Origin: Geitlerinema sp. PCC 9228
GTDB lineage: Bacteria > Cyanobacteriota > Cyanobacteriia > Cyanobacteriales > PCC-9228
Direction: 5' to 3'
Assembly (NCBI RefSeq): GCF_001870905.1
Contig: NZ_LNDC01000177.1
Coordinates: forward strand, 1 to 64,000
DNA length: 64,000 bases
Position 1 is the first letter of the stretch. Each line of letters opens with the position of its first letter. The position numbers and the translations under genes were made by a program. Positions 57,080 to 64,000 of the stretch are shown here, one piece after another. The notes under the pieces are model-generated. The model was not told where the DNA came from. It worked only from the letters and a program-made list of their open reading frames with translations, and ran no database searches.

Positions 57080-59365
57080 TTACAAAAATTCCTCAATTTG
57101 ACAGCGAAATACTTCTGCTTCTTTTAAATATTGCTCTGTCTCTTGCAATAAAAACTCCAAGTTTTGTTCGATCGTTTCTAGTTCCTCTTTCGATTTACTT
57201 TTAGAATAAATGGAATTTTCTAGAGAATCTATGTAGGATTGGAGAACACCATTTACTTTATCGGCATACTCTTGAAAACTGTTGGGTAAAGTTTCATCGA
57301 CGTAATAACTCATCCGGTCGAATAGACTGTTTATTGCATTTTCGATATTTTCTCGAAAACTATTGATATTTTTTAACTTCAACGTATAAACTTTATCTAC
57401 CTTGGGGATTTCAAAAAGGTATTGAAAAGGAGATGAAAATAAATTATGTAAAAATCCCCATATGGAAATTCGTGGCTCTAGATTTTCTACCAACGATGGC
57501 GAATCCTCAAAAATCGATCCAAGGTACAATTCTGGCGGCTGCCAATATAGGTTGACCCCTAAATAAAAATGAATAGATGCTTGCGCTTCTTGAATTTTAG
57601 CAGAAATTGCTTGTAGCTGAGGATGGATATACCGATCTAGATTGTACTGCAAATTATTATCAAATTCCTGGACAATCGTTTGCAAAACTTCTTCCTGATA
57701 GCTTTGCAAGCAACGTTCGGCTCTCGCTGCTTCTATTTCTGCTGCTTGTTTGCTGGAGAAGTAGTGTGTATCCAGTTGAACATTTGACGTTAGCAGATAT
57801 TGCTTAATCTCTTGCTTTAAAATATCTCCTTGATATCTATAAACAAGTTCTTCCCGTATACATTCTAGTTGTTGGCGAACGCTCTGAAGCTTTTGACTTT
57901 TTAATTCCTCTAAAATATCGCGACTAGCCTGGGAAAGTTCTTGATTGCTTTGGAGGTCGTAAAGTGTCTTTTTTACTTGTTCTACATTTGATTTTTGCGT
58001 ACTGAGTTTTAAATTACAAAAGTCGCTAATTTCTTGCAAACGATTGCGAACGAGGTTGTTTGCTGAATTCATGGATTTGGGAGCTGCCTTAGCAATTAAA
58101 ACATCAACTACTCCTTTTAAAAAAGGTTGAAACCCAGATTTAGACCATAATTTTTTCGCTTTTTTATAAAGGAAATTAGGTGTGGCTTCTTCTAAGTCTT
58201 CTTCCCAATCAATTCCCAACACTTCCTGCGCTAAAGAACGCACAATAGACTGGTTCATTTCGCTTAAACTGGTTCCCGAATCGTGTTTTTGATATTCCTG
58301 GAGAAAATTAATGGCGCAGAAAGCTTGCCTTGCTGAAATTTCAAAAAAACACTGTATGTTTCCCGACATTGGCACACCAAATTCGCTTTCAACGAGTTCT
58401 TGAATGCGTTCCGAAGTCATGGGATCTCCCTCTTTTCGTTGGTCGATTTTATTAACCAAGATGTATAAATTATTCTTGCCGATATACTCGCTAATTTGGC
58501 GAACTTCTTGTTTTATTTTTTCGGCGGCTTCGGTTTTTAAACTCGTAAAATCCAGGACAACCAAAACAGCCAAACTGCGACGCAATTGCCACGTAACAAT
58601 TTCGTATAAATTAATCTCTGTTTTTTCTTCCATCGCTTCGTTGGGTCCTGGGGTATCTACTAAAACCAATTTACCGAGATAGCGATTTGTATTTTCTTGA
58701 TTGCCGTTGCTTTCTACAGGTACAAAAGGAGCCTCAATACGGGGGATTTTTGATAGTCTACTCAGGGGATTAAAACGAGGTACAATCCAGTTGCACAAGC
58801 GGATTAAGTCGTTAATATCGGTTAAGATTTGACGAATTTTTTGACGTCCTTTGGTTTCTTTGGCAAAAGCGATTTGGTTGGGCTTCTGAATTCGTTGCAG
58901 GAGATTTTGTAAGTGGGGAAAATCGGAAATCCTGTGTTCGGCTTCTTTTTGACCAATGGTTTGAATTTTTCGATTCAGTTGCTTGATGGTTTCTTCAAAA
59001 ATAGAAATGAATTCTGGGTCTAGAATTAGTTGGGGTTCTGCTAAATTACCGTCAAATACAATTTCTGTGGGAATGGTGGTCATGGCAGCGGCGCGATTGG
59101 GAAGCAAATCTTGACCGGCGATCGCGTTGAGAATGGTTGACTTCCCAGCTTTCATCGGCGCTACAATTGAGGTGGTAAGCTCTAAATTCTCTACTTGTTC
59201 GGTAGCCTTGCGAATATCTCGTTGAAAAACCTGATATTCTGCTTGGTTTTGCGGAATTCGAGTACCGGCATTTTCAATCACGCCACCCACCCGATTGAGC
59301 CACTCTGAAAGATTTTGATGTAGCTTTTGAATATCTGTAGCCGCATTACCATTATTGACAGTCAT
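57080..59365 (-). CDS. Dynamin-like large GTPase
   Basis: This 761-residue protein has GTPase motifs APMKAGKST (G1, ~69-77), a switch Thr in AAMTTIPTEI, LVLVDTPGPNE (G3, ~236-246) and ILVNKIDQRK (G4, ~305-314). Long helical regions follow, including membrane-active paddle candidates (IHFYLGVNLYWQPPELYLGSIFEDSPSL) and a coiled-coil C-terminus. Bacterial dynamin-like proteins remodel membranes, and some protect against phage or membrane damage. ATG 59365 is chosen because AAGGAG lies nine bases upstream; the TTG at 59371 would be the alternative. It precedes the Csx3-AAA gene on the same strand with a 143-base gap, at the edge of the defence island. Confidence 0.85.
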   Translation of the reverse strand: MTVNNGNAATDIQKLHQNLSEWLNRVGGVIENAGTRIPQNQAEYQVFQRDIRKATEQVENLELTTSIVAPMKAGKSTILNAIAGQDLLPNRAAAMTTIPTEIVFDGNLAEPQLILDPEFISIFEETIKQLNRKIQTIGQKEAEHRISDFPHLQNLLQRIQKPNQIAFAKETKGRQKIRQILTDINDLIRLCNWIVPRFNPLSRLSKIPRIEAPFVPVESNGNQENTNRYLGKLVLVDTPGPNEAMEEKTEINLYEIVTWQLRRSLAVLVVLDFTSLKTEAAEKIKQEVRQISEYIGKNNLYILVNKIDQRKEGDPMTSERIQELVESEFGVPMSGNIQCFFEISARQAFCAINFLQEYQKHDSGTSLSEMNQSIVRSLAQEVLGIDWEEDLEEATPNFLYKKAKKLWSKSGFQPFLKGVVDVLIAKAAPKSMNSANNLVRNRLQEISDFCNLKLSTQKSNVEQVKKTLYDLQSNQELSQASRDILEELKSQKLQSVRQQLECIREELVYRYQGDILKQEIKQYLLTSNVQLDTHYFSSKQAAEIEAARAERCLQSYQEEVLQTIVQEFDNNLQYNLDRYIHPQLQAISAKIQEAQASIHFYLGVNLYWQPPELYLGSIFEDSPSLVENLEPRISIWGFLHNLFSSPFQYLFEIPKVDKVYTLKLKNINSFRENIENAINSLFDRMSYYVDETLPNSFQEYADKVNGVLQSYIDSLENSIYSKSKSKEELETIEQNLEFLLQETEQYLKEAEVFRCQIEEFL

Positions 59366-59872
59366 TCCCAATCGCTCCTTGCCAACAAAGTTGATTCAAA
59401 AGATAGCCATACCCGGATTTTCCTGCGGTTGTATGACCACGGGCAGCCAAAACCCAGGAAGTCATTGGATAATTTTGTCTATTCTAGCCTATTTGTTCCC
59501 GAATGCAAGTGGTAAAGCTAGCTTAAATTACTAAGAAATGTGAATTTAACCGGATAGCCAACCACTATAACCGCGATCGCTATTTTTTATAGATCGTTTT
59601 AAATCAGAGATAGATCGTTTTAGGCGATCGCTCGTTTGTTTTTCTATTAAAATTGTAATATTTTTTCATCCAACAAAACAACAAAACGATGAAAGAGGTT
59701 GTCCAAGTATAACGACAGAATTTTTTGAGTGGTCTTTCCATCGATACTTATTTGCCCCCGTCTAGGAAGGAAAAGTGCGATCGCGCCGTTGTTGTCTCTT
59801 TTAGAAATGTCAGCGATCGCCTTCATTGGCTACCATAGAACAATGGAGATTGATAGATTGGGAAATCTTGCC
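59366..59872. other. Divergent intergenic region with direct repeats
   Basis: About 500 bases between the dynamin-like gene and the TPR gene. It contains several HIP1 sites and the repeated ATAGATCGTTTTA motif at 59589-59622, described separately. No gene is supported. Confidence 0.5.
59589..59622. promoter_or_regulatory. Phased direct repeat ATAGATCGTTTTA
   Basis: Two exact 13-base copies, 59589-59601 and 59610-59622, with a 21-base period (two helical turns), so both face the same side of DNA. This is a common layout for a transcription factor site. Which flanking gene it serves is not known. Confidence 0.45.
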
Positions 59873-60838
59873 ATGAAAAAACGTATTTCTACACTACCTT
59901 ACCAGAAATTGCAACCTTCCCAGTTAAAACGGCTTCGATGGTGGGGATTCTGCTTGAGTGTAGTGGGTTTGCTAGGAACCTGTTCTGTAGTAAGTGCAGC
60001 AAAAATACCAGCCAATTTACAAACACCCAACATTCCTTCAGAAGATTTTCAATCGGCACAAGACTATTACAATCGCGGCAAGGAATTGTACAAACAGAGA
60101 GACTATCGCCAGGCTGTAGAAGCATTGACCAGAGCCATTGAGTTAGATTTCAAAAATGTGAATGTATATTTATATCGGGGACATGCCTACGATAACCTCA
60201 GAGAATATCAGAAAGCAATTGCTGACTACGATCGCGCCATCGAACTCAAACCTGATTATGCCGCTGCTTACTACAATCGGGGAAATGCCTACTACGATCT
60301 GGAACAATATCAGAAAGCAATTGCCGACTACGATAGCGCCATCGAACTCAATCCCGATTATTCTGTTGCTTACAACAATCAAGGAAGTGCCTATCAGCAA
60401 TTAGGAAAGTACCAGAAAGCCATTTCTAGCTATACTCGTGCTATTGAAATCGATAATGACTGGGGGAGTATCGGTCTGGAAACTGCTTACAACAACCGGG
60501 GACTAGCTTATAGAAATCTAGGACAATACCAAGAAGCCATTTCTAACTACCATCACGCTATCGAACTCAACCCCGATTTTGCTACTTTTTACAACAACTT
60601 AGGAAGTGCCTATCAAAAGCTAGAACAATATCAAAAAGCCATTTCCAACTACAATCGTGCCATTCGTATCGATCCAGATCGCGCATTTTTTTACTACAAC
60701 CGTGCTTTCGTTTATGAAACTCGTGGCAAAATAGACGAAGCACGTACAAATTTCGAACGAGCTGCTGAGTTGTTCCAACAAAAGGGCAACCAACAAGGCT
60801 ATCGCGATGCCATGGAACAATTAGAAAAATTGCGTTGA
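59873..60838 (+). CDS. Exported TPR-repeat protein
   Basis: This 321-residue protein has a basic N-terminus and a hydrophobic segment with SVVGLLGTCSVVSAA (a signal peptide, possibly with a lipobox-like GTC), then about eight tandem TPR units from residue ~65 to 305, each of the form AYYNRGNAYYDLEQYQKAIADYDSAIELNPDY. The repeats are unusually uniform at DNA level, pointing to recent internal duplication. Such proteins act as scaffolds at membranes or in the periplasm. The ATG at 59873 is chosen as the start of the signal peptide; the frame continues upstream to 59729 without a good start. Confidence 0.8.
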   Translation: MKKRISTLPYQKLQPSQLKRLRWWGFCLSVVGLLGTCSVVSAAKIPANLQTPNIPSEDFQSAQDYYNRGKELYKQRDYRQAVEALTRAIELDFKNVNVYLYRGHAYDNLREYQKAIADYDRAIELKPDYAAAYYNRGNAYYDLEQYQKAIADYDSAIELNPDYSVAYNNQGSAYQQLGKYQKAISSYTRAIEIDNDWGSIGLETAYNNRGLAYRNLGQYQEAISNYHHAIELNPDFATFYNNLGSAYQKLEQYQKAISNYNRAIRIDPDRAFFYYNRAFVYETRGKIDEARTNFERAAELFQQKGNQQGYRDAMEQLEKLR

Positions 60839-61000
60839 TAGCTTTTTGACCAGCTACATGTTGTTCTTAAAGAGATAAAAACAGTTCTCTTTCTCTTTAT
60901 CTCAGGAAACAGGAGCATCAACCCAAAACTGGTTATACAAGAAAAGACGCTTGCTATGTTATGGTCCGATTGGAATTAGAACTTTCCATAATTTACAACA

Positions 61001-62020
61001 ATGGCGAACACCTATAGCAGAGTTCGTTGGCTTATGAAATGGTATTTGTGTTTTCCGATTCTCTCTACGGTTTTCCTAGGATTGTCTCCTATAGCTCAGA
61101 GTGCAGAACTCATCAAAGGTCCGACCAACGCTCGGTTTACGGTAGAAAGCTTACCCAATGGAAATTATCGTCTATGTAGCGATCGCCCTCCATCCGATAT
61201 TCAACGGGTTTCCGGCGTATGTTTTCGCTTTCGGAAACAAGGGGAAGACATTGTGGGTGAGTATTACTATCCTTACAAAGGTTCCAGAACCTGCATCACA
61301 GGTGAGGTGAATAACAATACAGTAACTGGGCAAAGTGTAGAAACAATTCCTGGAAATGCCGATATGCCCTCCGATTTGCCCCGCCAAGATACAATGGAAA
61401 ATTGGGGGCAAGATGGGTTTTTGCAAGTAGGTCGCGCTCAACTCGAGACCGAAGGTAGCATCAATGCCATACGCTATCGCAGTACTCTCCTCCACCTCAA
61501 AGATTTTTATCAGTTTAATCTTGGTCAAGGTAAGCCACCTCAAAATTGCACCACCGACACCCAAGAAATGGCGAACCTACCCACAGCCAATGAAATAGAG
61601 TACCAACTATATACAAATCCACGCTTTTACTATCGCGTCAAGTATCCAGCCAATATTTTGACCCCACAACCGCCACCTGCAAATGGAGATGGTAGAGAAT
61701 TTCAGTCAACTGACGGACAAATTATCATGCGGGTATATGGCAGCCACAATGCTTTGTCCGAATCATTAAACGAACGCTACCAGCAAGTTCTACAACAAGA
61801 TTCTTCTGGTTCGAATCGGGAAGTTATGTATCGAAGCATCAACGATAATTTCTTTGTCGTGTCTGGTTATCGAGGAAATATGGTCTTTTATCGCAAGACA
61901 ATTTTCGATAACAATATGTTTAAAACGTTAGAATTGAGTTACCATCGCTCTTTTCAACCAGAATTTGACGCTGTTGTAGGGGAAATTGCTAATTCTTTTA
62001 AAAGTGCCAACCCCAATTAA
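61001..62020 (+). CDS. Secreted hypothetical protein
   Basis: The 339-residue protein carries a signal peptide (WYLCFPILSTVFLGLSPIAQSA, cut before ELIKG). The N-terminal half (FTVESLPNGNYRLCSDRPPSDIQRVSGVCFRFRKQGEDIVGEYYYPYKGSRTCITGEV) looks like a lipocalin-like or beta-sandwich domain with several cysteines. The C-terminal half (YRVKYPANILTPQPPPANGDGREFQSTDGQIIMRVYG...) resembles periplasmic domains found with PsbP/DUF-type proteins in cyanobacteria. No family is assigned with confidence. ATG 61001 is retained; ATG 61034 is an alternative start. The 3' end is followed after three bases by a MITE-like repeat. Confidence 0.7.
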   Translation: MANTYSRVRWLMKWYLCFPILSTVFLGLSPIAQSAELIKGPTNARFTVESLPNGNYRLCSDRPPSDIQRVSGVCFRFRKQGEDIVGEYYYPYKGSRTCITGEVNNNTVTGQSVETIPGNADMPSDLPRQDTMENWGQDGFLQVGRAQLETEGSINAIRYRSTLLHLKDFYQFNLGQGKPPQNCTTDTQEMANLPTANEIEYQLYTNPRFYYRVKYPANILTPQPPPANGDGREFQSTDGQIIMRVYGSHNALSESLNERYQQVLQQDSSGSNREVMYRSINDNFFVVSGYRGNMVFYRKTIFDNNMFKTLELSYHRSFQPEFDAVVGEIANSFKSANPN

Positions 62021-62023
62021 GTA

Positions 62024-62163
62024 ATATGAAATCCGGCTATAGACTTATGGGGAAGAACCCCCTGTAGTCCCCATTGCTAAGGGGGACGGCGACCCTTCGG
62101 CAAGCTCAGGGATTGCAGCCGGGGGTCTGAGAGCGATTCAATCTATTCAAGTGGATTTCATAT
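62024..62163. mobile_element. MITE-like element, 140 bp, perfect 11-bp terminal inverted repeats
   Basis: Ends are ATATGAAATCC (62024-62034) and GGATTTCATAT (62153-62163). Inside is a GC-rich hairpin block with AACCCCCTGTAGTCCCC and AAGGGGGAC, related to the repeat at 48421-48460. No coding sequence. It lies just after the stop of the secreted protein gene and may also serve as a transcription end. Confidence 0.75.
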
Positions 62164-62351
62164 AAAAATTGTCGCCATTTCAACTACAAATACGAAACAG
62201 AGACTTGTTTGTAGCAAACAATTACCATCAATTTAAGGGGGAGAATAGAAATTTCTAATCACCCCCTATCAATTTTCGTGATTCTAAGGGAAAGTGGGTT
62301 AGAGTGAAAGAAAATTATTCTTTGTCTCTCCCCGCAAAATCAAGTTCCATC

Positions 62352-64000
62352 CTAGTAAATATAAAGAGCTTCTGATGTAGAAACAACCAAAGAGGTACCA
62401 TCAGCACTAAAGATAGCATCTCGAATGTGGTCTTTACCGCCTGGTTCTTGAAAATCAGCTAACTCGTAAATGGAACGACGCCAGAAATCAATGAGTTCCT
62501 CACCGACCACGTAGCTACCGCCAAAAACTTTTTGCGCTTCAAAACTAAGGGCATACATGCTTAAAGTGCGATCGAAGGGACCACCAAATGTATGGTGCAA
62601 CTCTCCCGTACGAACATCCCAAAGTCTGATGCCGTGGGTCCGACCGAAATCCACCATGACCAACAACATCTCACTATCAGCACGAAAATCTAGAAAAGAG
62701 CGAACTTTATACGCATCTGTGAGTACCCACTCTTGTTTTCCTGTTTCTACATTCCACAGTTGAACCTTGTTATCGCTGGTAACCGCCGCTAGCAGGGTAC
62801 TATTGGGGGCAAAAACCATTTTTCTGATGGGGTGATGGGATGTTTGCAAACTCCGAACCAGATTGCCAGTTTCTACATCCCACAGTTGAATGGCTTGGGG
62901 ATTGCTATTTTTTTCGGAACTGCTAACACTGGTAGCCAAAAACTCGCCATTTGGACTGTAAGTGAGGTTGATATGAAGTTCTGTGTTGTCGTTTGCATCG
63001 TTATGGGGAAGTTCCAGTGGAGAAAGCGATCGCAAATTTTCTCCCGTTTGCGCATCCCAAATTTGTACTGCCAGCGATGGTTGGTTCTGGGAACGGGTTA
63101 AAGTGGCTATGGTGTTTCCATTGGGAGAGACCGCTGCGGTTAGAATTTCCGTGTTTTCACTAACAGCAATTGTTCGTTGTTCCTCGCCGGTTTCCGTATC
63201 CCACAGTCGCACTTGTTGGCCTTGCTGGAAATAGGTGGCAAGGGTTCGACCGTCGTTGCTTAAAGCCAGGGTAGCATCTTGTACATCTAAGCGGTGGCGT
63301 AACGGTGCATCTTCCCAGGATTTCGCTGGTGCTGAGGGTTCGGGAGGTACTTGGAAAACATAGCGAAGCTGTATCTCCTCTATCTCACCAGGTTTTCTCC
63401 TTGCCTGGCAAACTGAGGCAGCCACCTCGGCACGAGTTGCCGGTTCGTTTGGCAGAAATGGATCGCCAGGGGGAAGAACGACCAGTTGTTTCTGCAAGGC
63501 GGCTGCAATCTTCCCAGTAGCGTAATTGGGAATAGCATCTGTATGGCCATCGGGTAACGCATCCGTGAGAGTACGGAGGAAGCGATCGCTACCGTTGGGA
63601 ATTTCTAGTCCCAAACCACTGGCGATCGCAACCAATACTTGTACCCGTGGAATCTGGAGATTGGGTCGAAAGGAATTTCTCGGATATCCGCTGAGAAAAC
63701 CAGTGCGATTGGCTTCGCGAATGGCATCTGCAGCCCAATAATTAGCAGAAACATCTCGAAACGGCGTTGCTTCCCGCACTGTTGCTGCATCGGGGAAAGC
63801 ACTGCGAACAATAGCCGCAAACTCAGCACGGGTTACCGGTCGTTGGGGTCGAAACGTACCATCAGGATAACCACTGAAAATATTTTGTTGCCCCAATTTC
63901 CAAAAACAGTGTTTCCATGGATGATCTACCGTATCGGACCAAAGCCACGCAGGTAATTGCGTTTGCTTGAGGTTGCTATTGTGAAATTTTGTGTGTCTGT
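62352..64000 (-). CDS. SLH-WD40 repeat protein, 5' end beyond the window
   Basis: From ATG/TTG-like start 63896 the frame gives 514 residues, but it stays open to the window edge with clear SLH sequence upstream (SDTVDHPWKHCFWKLGQQN), so the true start lies outside. Three SLH segments (GYPDGTFRPQRPVTRAEFAAIV, GYPRNSFRPNLQIPRVQVLVAI, FLPNEPATRAEVAASV) bind the cell wall in the periplasm. The C-terminal ~310 residues are beta-propeller repeats of WD40 type (VRLWDTETGE, VQIWDAQTGE, IQLWDVETGN, VQLWNVETGK, IRLWDVRTGE). It is probably a surface or periplasmic scaffold. Confidence 0.85.
   Translation of the reverse strand, partial: RHTKFHNSNLKQTQLPAWLWSDTVDHPWKHCFWKLGQQNIFSGYPDGTFRPQRPVTRAEFAAIVRSAFPDAATVREATPFRDVSANYWAADAIREANRTGFLSGYPRNSFRPNLQIPRVQVLVAIASGLGLEIPNGSDRFLRTLTDALPDGHTDAIPNYATGKIAAALQKQLVVLPPGDPFLPNEPATRAEVAASVCQARRKPGEIEEIQLRYVFQVPPEPSAPAKSWEDAPLRHRLDVQDATLALSNDGRTLATYFQQGQQVRLWDTETGEEQRTIAVSENTEILTAAVSPNGNTIATLTRSQNQPSLAVQIWDAQTGENLRSLSPLELPHNDANDNTELHINLTYSPNGEFLATSVSSSEKNSNPQAIQLWDVETGNLVRSLQTSHHPIRKMVFAPNSTLLAAVTSDNKVQLWNVETGKQEWVLTDAYKVRSFLDFRADSEMLLVMVDFGRTHGIRLWDVRTGELHHTFGGPFDRTLSMYALSFEAQKVFGGSYVVGEELIDFWRRSIYELADFQEPGGKDHIRDAIFSADGTSLVVSTSEALYIY

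Noticed and set aside
1-64000. GCGATCGC sites as regulatory elements
   Set aside because: This is the HIP1 octamer scattered through genes and gaps of many cyanobacteria, so individual copies are not informative.
1-64000. tRNA or rRNA genes
   Set aside because: No convincing cloverleaf or rRNA stretch was found by reading; a covariance search was not possible.

Overview
The window comes from a cyanobacterial chromosome, probably a filamentous form. The evidence is the very frequent GCGATCGC (HIP1) octamer, a BicA-type bicarbonate transporter, the cyanobacterial carotene isomerase CrtH, a Ycf19/YggT protein, Uma2 nuclease families and cyanobacterial repeat families. No rRNA or tRNA gene was recognised. 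AT-rich blocks that lack HIP1 (about 1.6-5.5 kb, 31.2-32.3 kb and 54.3-55.3 kb) look acquired.

Layout. 0-1.5 kb: an Uma2 nuclease flanked by direct repeats, then a small TPR protein. 1.6-15 kb: a surface/pilus region with a sulfotransferase-glycosyltransferase fusion, a putative methyltransferase, a decayed copy and two intact tandem SPINDLY/OGT-like glycosyltransferases, a HEPN-MNT toxin-antitoxin pair, two type IV pilin-like genes and ExbD. 15-31 kb: mostly housekeeping and accessory genes: yggT, upp, a candidate small RNA, crtH between two inverted octamer-repeat elements, bicA, an osmotic-stress cluster (MscS channel, betaine-type ABC transporter, DUF389), a DUF790 nuclease-like gene and an RTX-like protein with a 23-Asp tract.

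29.5-59 kb is a defence island built on a type III-A CRISPR-Cas system. It holds a TIGR03985-type regulator, CRISPR array 1 (23 repeats), cas10-csm2-csm3-csm4-csm5-cas6, a PD-(D/E)XK-like nuclease gene, an APE2256-type CARF protein, a DUF2283 pair, a Csm6-like CARF-HEPN RNase, csx18, cas1-cas2, CRISPR array 2 (24 repeats) and, further on, a Csx3-AAA fusion next to a dynamin-like GTPase. Cas10 keeps the GGDD cyclase motif but shows no HD nuclease, so the complex probably depends on cyclic-oligoadenylate signalling. Two CARF proteins and one predicted ring nuclease (Csx3) fit such a circuit. An 18-bp palindromic element (TTGAA-N8-TTCAA) sits at the start codon of the TIGR03985 gene, upstream of cas10 beside a decayed divergent copy of the same regulator gene, and in a third, recently duplicated copy upstream of a DUF4177-like gene. 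It is the best candidate operator of the island.

The last 5 kb carry a TPR lipoprotein/secreted protein, a secreted unknown, a 140-bp MITE-like element and an SLH-WD40 protein that runs off the window end.
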